Shown here one piece after another: positions 43,816-51,729 of a stretch of DNA of 64,000 bases; position 1 is the first letter of the stretch, and each line of letters starts with the position of its first letter. Both the position numbers and the translations under genes were made by a program. The notes beneath the pieces were generated by a model. That model saw only the letters and a list, made by a program, of their open reading frames with translations. It was not told the origin of the DNA and did not search any database. This DNA comes from Pedobacter faecalis (GTDB lineage: Bacteria; Bacteroidota; Bacteroidia; Sphingobacteriales; Sphingobacteriaceae), in NCBI RefSeq assembly GCF_030182585.1, contig NZ_JARXOW010000001.1:2728001-2792000 (forward strand). The letters run 5' to 3'.

Positions 43816-44483
43816 TTACGAAAACACTTGAGCCGCAGGGTAAGAGTTCATATCAAATAAAAACCTGTACAAAGGGAATTTCGTGTCTGGACCACAGCCA
43901 TCTTCCGAGTATGGTACACCACTCACTTGGGTATTGAATAACAGGTAATGATCAACAAAAATGTAATCAGGGAAGCAGGATAAAATGATGTTATCCAGCT
44001 TTTCGATAACATCCAAAGCTTCCCGATTTGTCTGGCTCAGGCGAGATACGGCTACGGTTCTTGCCGGATGGCCGTAATGAACAATATCCCGATACTTGAT
44101 GTGCTCCTCAACGAAAAAAGTATAGCAATTGGTCAGAAGTGAAATGTTGAACGTAAGCATTACTGTGCGCTCATTACGCTCCGATTTTGTGTCAGACAAA
44201 ACAATAGACCCCGTGTAACTGGGAAACTGACGAGAAAAAAATTATAGACATGCATACCGGCGAAGCTGTCGTTCAGTTGATCGCTAAGCCTGTTCACATG
44301 CTCAGGGAGCGTGTTATTCATCAGCAGAGTTATTTTGTCGCCGACGATATTCTTCACTTTCTGGAAACCTTCAAATTGCTCATTCATTATCTGAAAGCCC
44401 ACCGGGTAATATTCCTGAACGGCACGAATCAGTCCAGTGAGTGGCGAAGGGCTGTCAGGCTCAATGTGTAAATGAGGGATCAT
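43816..44483 (-). pseudogene. Uncharacterised gene split by a frameshift in a T7 run (pseudogene, error or programmed -1 frameshift)
   Basis: Two overlapping open frames on the minus strand read as one protein. The first runs from ATG at 44483 (MIPHLHIEPDSPSPLTGL) to 44160. The second has no good start and opens just after a TAA at 44244-44242 as FFSRQFPSYTGSIVLSD, continuing to 43816. They join with a -1 shift in the seven-T run at 44241-44235, where the zero frame reads T TTT TTT. The joined product is about 222 residues and not recognised. Its start overlaps the DUF4180 stop by ATGA, so it was translationally coupled. Loss or miscall of one T would equally explain the split. Confidence 0.65.
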
Positions 44484-44818
44484 AGATCAAATGATTTGAC
44501 AAAATTTATTTGAATTCCTTTATTACTTTCGAAAATGAAGTCTTTCATACTCTGAGAAGTATATTTTTCGAAGTCACCGACAATAACCAGCCGCATTTTA
44601 TAGTTCACAAACTTCTGTAATATCTCGCCAGCCAGACCTGTCTTCAAGTCAAAAAATTCCGGAGCGATGTTTTTTTCTGAAACCACAATACGGTCGTATC
44701 CCTGATAATACAAATCTACGAGGAGTTGAAGCGTGTCTTCTGGGTTATTAATCAGAATATCGCTGCTTACAAGTTCGGCAGTGTTGATGTTGTCTGTGTT
44801 GTGAGCGATAATTTGCAT
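44480..44818 (-). CDS. DUF4180 family protein
   Basis: A 112-residue cytoplasmic protein matching DUF4180: VSSDILINNPEDTLQLL, DRIVVSEKNIAPEFFDL, GEILQKFVNYKMRLVIVGD and FEKYTSQSMKDFIFESN. The family is STAS-like in outline and has no proved function; genes often sit next to small regulators or stress genes. Here the stop overlaps the start of the split gene by 4 bases (ATGA), indicating a coupled two-gene unit. Confidence 0.88.
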   Translation of the reverse strand: MQIIAHNTDNINTAELVSSDILINNPEDTLQLLVDLYYQGYDRIVVSEKNIAPEFFDLKTGLAGEILQKFVNYKMRLVIVGDFEKYTSQSMKDFIFESNKGIQINFVKSFDL

Positions 44819-44942
44819 ATGGCTAATATATTGAATTTTTGGAAGTGGCAGGGCAGCAACAATTGCGAGATTTTAGATAGATGAATCCGATGCAAATTTA
44901 TTAAGTTTGATAAGTGACCTCAAACGCAATTAATGCTGCTCC

Positions 44943-46352
44943 ATGAAACTGAAATTTAACTTTGTCCTTCTCTTAATATGCTTTGCATCTAATATTGCTT
45001 TGGCAGCAGATTTTATTTTGGAAGGTAAAGTCCAAAACCTGGGCGGCAAGACGTTCACAATTAATAGAATAGGCGCCTACACCAATGTTATTGAAACAGT
45101 GTCTACAGATACTGGCGGTGCCTTTTATTACCAGTCTAAGCTTTTGGGTAACGAAGCATTGACGATGGTTCTGGCAGATAAAATTTACCAGTTATATATC
45201 GAACCTGGTGATCATATCATATTTAATTACGACGCATCCTCTCAAAAACTGATTTCCCTCACTGGAATTACGCCCGAAATTTCCAAAAGATACAGGTTTG
45301 ATTTCACCTACAACGGTGAGATGATATACGATGTTGCTATGTTAGCTAAAGCCGTTGACGAAAAGCAGATTTCACAAGATTCTGCATATGGAGCTTTTCA
45401 AAAAAACCTAGACAGACACGCAAAGAGAATTGACGAATCGCAGGGAGTGCTAGGTCCCAACGCGTTCAAATACTATGCTGACCTGTATTTTAGTCACCTG
45501 CTTTATATGAAGGCTACTGAGGTTAAGGATTATCAGAAGCTACGTTTCTCCAAAGTCACCAAATCGAATTTACTGTCAGAATCTGAGGATCCTATGGGAA
45601 TAGTCTCCAGGAAATTAGTTGAAAACTCTGACTTTTACCGCACATACTTGAGGCACAGATTCTTTATCCGAGATTCAACGGACGACGCTCTGTATGGGAA
45701 GTATGGCGACGCAAAGAAAGCCGCTCCCTGGATAGACTATCGGAAATCCAGTAAAATAGCAGACGAGTTTATCCGGGACTGGTATCTAACATCAATTAGC
45801 ATAGATGCTTTTAGAAATTACGACTTCACAGAAGCTCAAAACGTTTTGGAGAAGTCGCTTGCCGATATAAAAGATCCGCAATTTAAACGCTTATTGAGTG
45901 GTTTCAGAGATCAGGTAATCTCGACGCTTGACAATAAAATCCCGAAAGTGAAACTGATAAGTATCGACGGAAAGGAGTACGGCTTCGATTCGTTCGAGGG
46001 GAAAGTAATTTATGTCACTTTTTGGGCTACCAGCTGTGCACCATGCCTAAAAGAATTTGAGCTGCACCGTCCGGCGTTCAATGCCTGGTTCGCGAACGAG
46101 TCAGACCTTGCCGTTGTAAATGTCTGTCTGGATGCAGATATTTCAACATGGCGTAAGCTTATTGATAAGTATGGCATCAGTGGCGTAAATGTTCGGGGAA
46201 CCTATGAAGAAATTTCTCCTAAGTTTCAAGTGCATTCCATCCCGCGGTACATGATTGTTGACAAAAAAGGCAAGATACGAGAATATTCTGCGGCGTCTTC
46301 AAAAGACTTGCTCAAAGATAACGGCATAATCGAGCAGTTGTTACGAGAGTAG
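44943..46352 (+). CDS. TlpA-family thioredoxin-domain protein with DUF4369-like N-terminus
   Basis: A 469-residue exported protein. After the signal peptide (ending IALAA, residue ~22) the first ~100 residues resemble the DUF4369 beta domain (ADFILEGKVQNLGGKTFTIN). A long helical middle region follows. The C-terminal thioredoxin domain (~335-469) has WATSCAPC (CAPC) and cis-Pro SIPRYMIVD. This architecture is common among Bacteroidetes periplasmic thiol oxidoreductases. It is the second thioredoxin-fold protein in this 4-kb stretch. AT content appears higher than in the respiratory genes. Confidence 0.86.
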   Translation: MKLKFNFVLLLICFASNIALAADFILEGKVQNLGGKTFTINRIGAYTNVIETVSTDTGGAFYYQSKLLGNEALTMVLADKIYQLYIEPGDHIIFNYDASSQKLISLTGITPEISKRYRFDFTYNGEMIYDVAMLAKAVDEKQISQDSAYGAFQKNLDRHAKRIDESQGVLGPNAFKYYADLYFSHLLYMKATEVKDYQKLRFSKVTKSNLLSESEDPMGIVSRKLVENSDFYRTYLRHRFFIRDSTDDALYGKYGDAKKAAPWIDYRKSSKIADEFIRDWYLTSISIDAFRNYDFTEAQNVLEKSLADIKDPQFKRLLSGFRDQVISTLDNKIPKVKLISIDGKEYGFDSFEGKVIYVTFWATSCAPCLKEFELHRPAFNAWFANESDLAVVNVCLDADISTWRKLIDKYGISGVNVRGTYEEISPKFQVHSIPRYMIVDKKGKIREYSAASSKDLLKDNGIIEQLLRE

Positions 46353-46381
46353 TGCTGATGGCTGTAAAAATTAAGTTAACT

Positions 46382-47107
46382 ATGAAAAATTTATTTTGCT
46401 ACCTAATTGTTCTGTTGTCAATTCAATTACCTGCACAACAAAAATCTTTTGGAACTCAGGTGTCTTCTGTGTATGCAAACGTTGATAAGTTGGAGTTAAC
46501 TATAAAAGGAGGAGGGCTTAGCGATCATTACACTAAATTTGAGATTTCAAATAAAAGAGGCAAGTGGTATGCAACCAAGCAAATAGTTAGGAATGCCTCG
46601 GCTAATATTGTCACTGAGCCAGGCTCTCGTGAAATACCCGCCGATAGCGTAAAACGTATGATTCATCATATTCTCAATTCAAAAGAGGATATAGACATTA
46701 AATTATTCAATTTACAGCGCGACAGTTTAATCAAATACTTTAATCTGTCGGCATTTGCAACTAGTCAGAACGCCCGAGAGAAATTTATCAGCCGCATAGA
46801 TAATCCTGTTATTTTGAAAAGTGCATTGACCGCTGTTTTTACTCAACGCTTCATGGATGACAATCACACATATTCAATATCGGTGAGTTTCTCAAACGGC
46901 CAAAATCTCCAAATAATGTCAACGTCATCCGACAATCCCTTTAATTTGCCGTGGATCAATGACGGTAAAAGCCTCTACAATCCAAATATCATACTTAGCT
47001 TCGACTACTTGGCTGGACAGGAGGCATTCAAGCGACGTAAATCTTGGCTTTACAGAGCCCTTGTCCGGCAGTTATCCAGACTAGCAGTCTTGGATATCAA
47101 TCAATAA
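46382..47107 (+). CDS. Uncharacterised exported protein
   Basis: A 241-residue protein I do not recognise. ATG at 46382 gives a clean signal peptide (MKNLFCYLIVLLSIQLPAQ). Earlier in-frame GTG (46352) and ATG (46358) starts would put charged residues in front of it. The mature part is mixed alpha/beta with no cysteines after the leader and no known motif. It follows the TlpA-like gene by about 30 bases and is probably co-transcribed with it. Confidence 0.65.
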   Translation: MKNLFCYLIVLLSIQLPAQQKSFGTQVSSVYANVDKLELTIKGGGLSDHYTKFEISNKRGKWYATKQIVRNASANIVTEPGSREIPADSVKRMIHHILNSKEDIDIKLFNLQRDSLIKYFNLSAFATSQNAREKFISRIDNPVILKSALTAVFTQRFMDDNHTYSISVSFSNGQNLQIMSTSSDNPFNLPWINDGKSLYNPNIILSFDYLAGQEAFKRRKSWLYRALVRQLSRLAVLDINQ

Positions 47108-47131
47108 AAAACAAAGTAATTCCAATATCGG

Positions 47132-47248
47132 AAATAGTAGACAAGATGCTACCGGGTGTCCACCAAATCCGGGATTAATCTGGGTTTTGTTCGGGAATAG
47201 TCCACAAAAGGTACCGTTTTTGCGAACAAACCCCGGACTATTCCCGAA
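47132..47248. repeat. Direct and inverted repeats between convergent genes
   Basis: A perfect 14-bp inverted repeat (TTCGGGAATAGTCC at 47190-47203, GGACTATTCCCGAA at 47235-47248) brackets a 31-base spacer. A second partial pair is nested (TTTGTTCG 47186-47193 / CGAACAAA 47223-47230). The left arm also begins a degenerate direct repeat: 47132-47153 and 47196-47216 share AATAGT..ACAA...G.TACCG. The region lies between a + strand gene end (47107) and a - strand gene end (47315). It could be a bidirectional transcription stop or a relic of a small mobile element. There is no T tract, so it is not a classical terminator. Confidence 0.55.
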
Positions 47249-47314
47249 GAAATGTTGGACCAGGTCATACCAAGATAAGGCACACTAATCCTGGTTACCT
47301 GACATTCTTGAGTG

Positions 47315-47518
47315 TTACAAATCGCCTTCTTCCAGTTGAAAAACTTCTTCTACCGCCACCCCAAACACCGCAGCTATCTTTAAAGCAAGTACTGTAGACG
47401 GAATATACTTGCCCGATTCCAATGTATTGATCGTTTGCCGTGATACCTGCACCAGGTCTGCAAGTTCGGCTTGGGTGATGTTCTTTATTGCCCGTTGAAT
47501 TCTTATCGTATTTTTCAT
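47315..47518 (-). CDS. XRE-family helix-turn-helix regulator
   Basis: A 67-residue Cro/CI-type DNA-binding protein made of a single helix-turn-helix domain (NITQAELADLVQVSRQTINTLE), ending in a short acidic tail. It belongs to the YgzD-like small XRE regulators, usually paired with a membrane protein, as here: the membrane gene lies 9 bases upstream on the same strand. It probably regulates its own promoter, where a TTTTAC-N5-GTAAAA dyad is seen at 47982-47998. Confidence 0.92.
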   Translation of the reverse strand: MKNTIRIQRAIKNITQAELADLVQVSRQTINTLESGKYIPSTVLALKIAAVFGVAVEEVFQLEEGDL

Positions 47519-47527
47519 TAAAGAGGT

Positions 47528-47971
47528 TTAGATTTCTTTGACAAGATTTCTGTTCAAGACATACAAGCAATAGTAAAACCTTGCAATGAAGACAATTAAA
47601 GTGGTGATTACGTTGTAAGTCATAATAAATAAGAATCCTAAACCATAGGTGGCAAAAATTACGACCAATACGATAACGTAATTTACAATAGCCGCCCATT
47701 GCCAGGACTCTAATCTTATTTTTCTGATAAGTTCATCTTCATGCTCTTGCCTGGCAAGTGAGATCATCAACAGAGACACAATAATTCCGGCGAATGCGAA
47801 TTCGTCAGTCAGATTGTAATCCGCGGAGCCGTTGTCTTCCGGATAATATATCTGGAATCCCGGTATTGAAAAGCCATAGAAGTGCGTTGCAATGGAAAGC
47901 GCCAGAAAACACAGGAAGCCAATCCAGCCTATGGCTTTAAACTTTGCGGGTAGGAGAAATTGATTTTTCAT
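47528..47971 (-). CDS. Four-helix membrane protein paired with the XRE regulator
   Basis: A 147-residue protein with about four hydrophobic helices (~12-30, 58-78, 92-112 and 115-138) and an acidic loop between the first two (YYPEDNGSADYNLTDEF). Function unknown. It is the first gene of a two-gene unit with the XRE regulator. Such membrane protein/XRE pairs are frequent in Bacteroidetes. The start codon lies only about 16 bases from a near-consensus -7 element, implying a very short leader. Confidence 0.75.
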   Translation of the reverse strand: MKNQFLLPAKFKAIGWIGFLCFLALSIATHFYGFSIPGFQIYYPEDNGSADYNLTDEFAFAGIIVSLLMISLARQEHEDELIRKIRLESWQWAAIVNYVIVLVVIFATYGLGFLFIMTYNVITTLIVFIARFYYCLYVLNRNLVKEI

Positions 47972-47977
47972 ATCATA

Positions 47978-48008
47978 TTTGTTTTACCAAATGTAAAAGA
48001 TATATTTC
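47978..48008 (+). promoter_or_regulatory. Bacteroidetes-type promoter for the PaiB-like gene
   Basis: TTTG at 47978-47981, a 19-base spacer, then TATATTTC at 48001-48008 match the Bacteroidetes -33/-7 consensus (TTTG, ~19, TAnnTTTG) with one mismatch. The expected transcript start near 48014 gives a leader of about 65 bases before the ATG at 48081. Confidence 0.6.
47982..47998. promoter_or_regulatory. Candidate operator dyad in the divergent promoter region
   Basis: TTTTAC-N5-GTAAAA is a perfect 6-bp dyad covering the -7 element of the minus promoter and the spacer of the plus promoter. Its size and position suit binding of the small XRE regulator encoded by the minus-strand unit, allowing one protein to control both directions. 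Inference from layout only. Confidence 0.45.
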
Positions 48009-48019
48009 ATAATGTCAAA
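47988..48019 (-). promoter_or_regulatory. Bacteroidetes-type promoter for the membrane protein/XRE pair
   Basis: On the minus strand, TTTG (48019-48016), a 20-base spacer and TACATTTG (47995-47988) match the -33/-7 consensus exactly. The promoter is interlocked with the opposing + strand promoter, so the two should compete for RNA polymerase. Confidence 0.6.
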
Positions 48020-48080
48020 AAAACTTTACTTATTATGACGGGGTTATTTTTTATTTTAGATACATCTAAATTTCAATGCT

Positions 48081-48707
48081 ATGTATGTAGCCAAACTCAA
48101 TCAGATATCAGATCAGGAAGAAATCGTGTCGTTCATGAAGCGCTTTACCTTCGCGACAATCATTTCTGCCATTGGTCAGGTCCCGCAGGCTACGCACCTC
48201 CCTTTTACTGTTGTGTACAAGGATGGGATTATTACATTACACGCTCACTTCGCCAAGGCCAACCCGCAGTGGAAGAATATCGAAGATCAAAAGGTACTCG
48301 TGGTTTTTGCTGAGCCGCATGCTTACATATCACCGAAGCATTACGATAAGTTTGAAAGTGTTCCAACCTGGAATTATTATGCTGTACACGCTTATGGCGA
48401 TTGCGTTCTGGTGCAGGATCGTGCTGAAGCACTCCGTTCGTTGGAAGATATGATCATGATCTATGAAGCGGAGTATAAAAGCCATTGGGACTCTTTGTCG
48501 GATAGCTTCAAGGATAAAATGTTAAATGGCATCGTGGCATTTAGTGTAAAGGTAACCGAGATTCAGGCCAGCCAAAAGATGAGTCAGAATAAGACCGTTG
48601 AAGAACAGAAGCGAATCATTGATACGCTGCAGGCTAGTGATCTAAGCTCGGAAAAGGCGATGGGGGAGTATATGGCATTGAATCTTGAGAAGAAGATAGG
48701 GAGCTAA
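48081..48707 (+). CDS. PaiB-like FMN-binding protein
   Basis: A 208-residue protein of the PaiB (FMN-binding negative transcriptional regulator) family with a split-barrel flavin fold. Landmarks: MYVAKLNQISDQEEI at the N-terminus, ATHLPFTVVY, LHAHFAKANPQW, VVFAEPHAYISPKHY and VPTWNYYAVHAYG. In Bacillus the family member affects sporulation and degradative enzymes; here the role is unknown and it may simply bind flavin or haem. It is divergent from the XRE unit and 4 bases upstream of a small membrane protein gene. Confidence 0.9.
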   Translation: MYVAKLNQISDQEEIVSFMKRFTFATIISAIGQVPQATHLPFTVVYKDGIITLHAHFAKANPQWKNIEDQKVLVVFAEPHAYISPKHYDKFESVPTWNYYAVHAYGDCVLVQDRAEALRSLEDMIMIYEAEYKSHWDSLSDSFKDKMLNGIVAFSVKVTEIQASQKMSQNKTVEEQKRIIDTLQASDLSSEKAMGEYMALNLEKKIGS

Positions 48708-48711
48708 TCAT

Positions 48712-49143
48712 ATGGTCAATAAACTGTTCTACATCGTATATAACAGCTATTACAAACATGGCAATTACAAGCGCGATATCCCGGCACTTACGGTAGGAGG
48801 GATATTTGGTGCAGTAGTCTTTTCATTTTTTCTGACCATTCATTTTATGTTCTTTTATGAGAAAGACGAGGGCAAAGAGATGATTTCCTGGCTCGGTTGC
48901 AGCAAAGGTGGACTTATTTTTCACTTGATGTTCATTGCGGCCATGCTGATCACGTACTTCAGATTCTTTTGGCGCAATACACATAAAGCGATCTACGAGC
49001 AATTTAAGGGAGATGAGTACCTTAATTCTCGTAAGGCTAAGTTCATAGGGTTTGCGGTCGTTCTGTTTTTTATACTACTGCCAATACTCTACGCCATAAT
49101 AAAAGCGTACTTTCTGTATGGTTCACTGTATATTGCAGCCTAA
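48712..49143 (+). CDS. Small multi-span membrane protein, uncharacterised
   Basis: A 143-residue protein with three hydrophobic helices (~27-50, ~68-86 and ~112-135), and a polar N-terminal 25 residues rich in Tyr and Lys. No family assigned with confidence. It starts 4 bases after the PaiB-like gene and may be co-transcribed with it. Confidence 0.65.
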   Translation: MVNKLFYIVYNSYYKHGNYKRDIPALTVGGIFGAVVFSFFLTIHFMFFYEKDEGKEMISWLGCSKGGLIFHLMFIAAMLITYFRFFWRNTHKAIYEQFKGDEYLNSRKAKFIGFAVVLFFILLPILYAIIKAYFLYGSLYIAA

Positions 49144-49463
49144 TCTTGTGAGTGTAAGCATAAATATATCAGATATTTAGCGTCTACGGATGGCGGGTCA
49201 TCTGAGTTTTCGTCGTGAGGGCAATATGGTGAGCCCATAGCAGCAGGTCTCGAGACGCGCTATCATAATTTGATAGCCTCTTCTTAACAACCTGAAGCCT
49301 TCGGGGTAGTTTTTATTATTTTACGGTATCCTGCTTTGCTGCAAGAACAAATCTGCCGACCTTTGGATCATCAAGATCGATGAACCTGACGTTGGGTTTT
49401 CTCGAGCATGTAGGTTCCTTAATTTAGCTATATTAACTGGCGTAACCATTAAAACATATCCAC
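49144..49463. other. 320-base intergenic region with hairpins and a possible coding relic
   Basis: No intact gene is seen. It contains a perfect 7-bp hairpin (GCTATCA 49259-49265 / TGATAGC 49271-49277). A weaker GC stem followed by TTTTTATTATTTT near 49291-49321 could be a terminator for the upstream unit. On the minus strand, an open frame from 49423 to 49316 has protein-like composition (KPNVRFIDLDDPKVGRFVLA) but no start; it may be the tail of a decayed gene. Confidence 0.4.
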
Positions 49464-50003
49464 ATGAATAAACGCTTTTTACTCTTCGCAGCAGCATTCA
49501 CGATATTCTCAATATCATCCTTTGGACAAGAGCAGACAAAGATGAAGGTAATTGATATTAAGAACATCGATCAGTGGCACTTGACTGGTGATGTATATCT
49601 GGTGGATCACAGCCTTAAAGACTTAGCCGGAACATACCGGAGCGAACAGGATGGAACTACACTAATTTTAAACCTGAAGGTTGACGACATTCGGGTTAAT
49701 GCAGGCGAAAGGAAAATCAAAATTCAGGCTTTGATCGCCACATATCAGGTGTTTCGGGAAGGCACACTGATCGCAAGAAGCTCGAAGACTGAGAGGATGG
49801 TGGGACATCGATTATCTCATAAGCCGGAAACTCTTCAGTTTTATACTGATGATAAGCATGGTACAGCCACTGCAATAGATATGTTGATTAGAGATAAGAC
49901 GACCCTCGTTATTGCTATGAGCAAAGATCAGGGTTGGATAAAACCTCCGCGCGAGCGGGAATTCCCATTTTCGCTTCCTGTAACTGTTATTAAAGTAAGG
50001 TAG
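49464..50003 (+). CDS. Uncharacterised exported protein
   Basis: A 179-residue protein with a clear signal peptide (MNKRFLLFAAAFTIFSISSFGQ) and a beta-rich mature domain (VDDIRVNAGERKIKIQALI, TLVIAMSKDQGW). No known motif or cysteine pair. It stands alone, followed on the opposite strand by an antiporter remnant. Coding potential is good, function unknown. Confidence 0.65.
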   Translation: MNKRFLLFAAAFTIFSISSFGQEQTKMKVIDIKNIDQWHLTGDVYLVDHSLKDLAGTYRSEQDGTTLILNLKVDDIRVNAGERKIKIQALIATYQVFREGTLIARSSKTERMVGHRLSHKPETLQFYTDDKHGTATAIDMLIRDKTTLVIAMSKDQGWIKPPREREFPFSLPVTVIKVR

Positions 50004-50035
50004 TTTTTCAGATGCATATTCCTCGCCTTCATTCA

Positions 50036-50721
50036 TCACGCCACACTATCCGAGATGCGCAGATCATTCAGGTCTATCAGGTGTTCTGCTTTCCGTATCG
50101 CTTCATCTGTAAATGTTTTTTCCTTTCTCATGTTAAACAGTTCCTTGCGCTGGTGATCGTGAATATCGGACATGATCTGCTGAAATTCTGCCGTTTCGGA
50201 GGCCCGGTTAGTGCATGCCTCACTTGAACTTAGGAACTGCTGATGCCCTTCCATATCGTGTTTCAGCTTTTCGATGTAAGCCCTTAGCAGGCTATTTCCA
50301 CTTGCCGAAGCATAGTGTGTGTTTAAGTGTTCGAGTGCTACGGTATCGAGTCGGAGCCTGATCAGTGATTGCTGCTCATGCGGCGGTAGTACCAGGTCTA
50401 TTTCCTGAATTTTGGTCAGCCTGATTACAAAAGGCAGGGTAAGTCTCTGAAAAACAAAGGTGATGAAAATAACCACGAAGGTGATAAAGATGATCAGGTC
50501 GCGGTGCGGAAAAGCACTCCCATCGTTCATGTACAGCGGAATAGATAGGGCTGTTGCCAGTGATACAACGCCGCACATGCCTGCCCAGCCAATGATAATC
50601 CGATGCCCAATCCGGCCAGTACCAAAAAAATCGGGTATGCGATGCGGAGCTTCTGGGCCAGCATGACCAGCAGCATCACGATAAACAGGAGTCCGAGTAA
50701 GAGAAATAGTTCTTCGTGCAT
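50036..50721 (-). pseudogene. Na+/H+ antiporter (CPA1 family) with a large internal deletion
   Basis: The ATG at 50721 begins a typical antiporter N-terminus (MHEELFLLLGLLFIVM, then AQKLRIAYPIFLVLAGLGIG). Within ~130 bases the frame passes into sequence that, in another frame, encodes the last helices and hydrophilic C-tail of the same family (IIIGWAGMCGVVSLATALSI, then FQRLTLPFVIRLTKIQE). The junction is near 50590-50610. Most of the transmembrane domain, on the order of 300 residues by family length, is missing and the two parts are out of frame. The gene is therefore non-functional. Confidence 0.8.
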
Positions 50722-50812
50722 GGTGCGACAAATATAAATTAAAAAGATATTGTCGTTCAGGTTTATAAGAAGTCTGAAATTTGGGTATCATTGACTATAG
50801 AGCGATCAAAAT

Positions 50813-51673
50813 ATGAAAAAGAAAAGCAGTTTTTCAACGCAGGGTCGTAGAGCCGACATTGGCGACCTGCAGATATACCGGATACTTGCCAACAGATATG
50901 CTGATGCGGTGGGTCCTTTCGTCTTTTTGGATCACATTGTTCCACAGGCCCAGACCAGGGTTAATGAGGAAGGAACCGGCGCACATCCACATCGGGGCAT
51001 CGCTACGCTGACTTATATCCTCGACGGCGAGGATGAGCATTTCGATAGCGCCGGCAACTATGCCATGGTCCATTCGGGCGGTGTGCAATGGATGAATGCC
51101 GGTAATGGTATCATTCACGATGAAACGTTAAACTATGACTCCCAAACGGATGCCAAGCTGATCCATGCGTTTCAATTCTGGATTAACCTGCCTGCTAAAA
51201 TAAAAGCCGAAAAGCCGGGTTATATGGCTATCGAAGGCGACCGGGTTCCGTTCAAGATGCTGGCGGATGGGAAGAGCTGGATTAAGGTGATCGCCGGTTC
51301 TTATGAAGAACTGGAATCGGCCATACCGAACTATTCGAAACAGTTTCTCTATCATGTCCGCCTGGCACCTGGTTCCGGCTTTACGATCGGGTTTCAAGAA
51401 AAAACGGAGGTCGCTGTTTATCTGCCCGTTTCTCCTGCAAGCATCAACGACGAGAAGTTCAACGCAGGTGATTTCATAGAATATGACCGGACTGCCGGAA
51501 CGATTGAACTGCAAAACGACAATGAGGACGCTTGCGACTTCATCTTATTTGGCGGTGAACCGTACCTCGAGCCGATCTTCGCGGAGGGTCCGTTTGTGAT
51601 GAATTCCAAACTGGAGATCGCTCATGCCTACCGGGATTATTACAATGGGGATTACGGGAAGATCAATTACTAG
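50813..51673 (+). CDS. Pirin family protein
   Basis: A 286-residue bicupin of the pirin family. The metal site motif is complete in the N-terminal cupin: HPHRG (two His), HFDSAGN (His) and GNGIIHDE (His/Glu region). The second cupin domain lies at ~165-280. Bacterial pirins include quercetinases and regulators of central metabolism; which applies here cannot be told. Transcribed away from the antiporter relic. Confidence 0.92.
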   Translation: MKKKSSFSTQGRRADIGDLQIYRILANRYADAVGPFVFLDHIVPQAQTRVNEEGTGAHPHRGIATLTYILDGEDEHFDSAGNYAMVHSGGVQWMNAGNGIIHDETLNYDSQTDAKLIHAFQFWINLPAKIKAEKPGYMAIEGDRVPFKMLADGKSWIKVIAGSYEELESAIPNYSKQFLYHVRLAPGSGFTIGFQEKTEVAVYLPVSPASINDEKFNAGDFIEYDRTAGTIELQNDNEDACDFILFGGEPYLEPIFAEGPFVMNSKLEIAHAYRDYYNGDYGKINY

Positions 51674-51699
51674 TATTATACTATATTTGCATAATGCAA
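51671..51699. promoter_or_regulatory. Two adjacent 13-bp dyads around a perfect -7 box
   Basis: TAGTAT-T-ATACTA (51671-51683) and TTGCAT-A-ATGCAA (51687-51699) are perfect palindromes separated by 3 bases. A third half-site TTGCAA follows at ~51704-51709. TATATTTG (51682-51689), a perfect -7 consensus, overlaps both. No TTTG is seen at the right distance, so the promoter may be activator dependent. It is placed before the methyltransferase gene (start 51730). Confidence 0.45.
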
Positions 51700-51729
51700 C
51701 AGTATTGCAAATAAGCAAAAGTAGTATAA

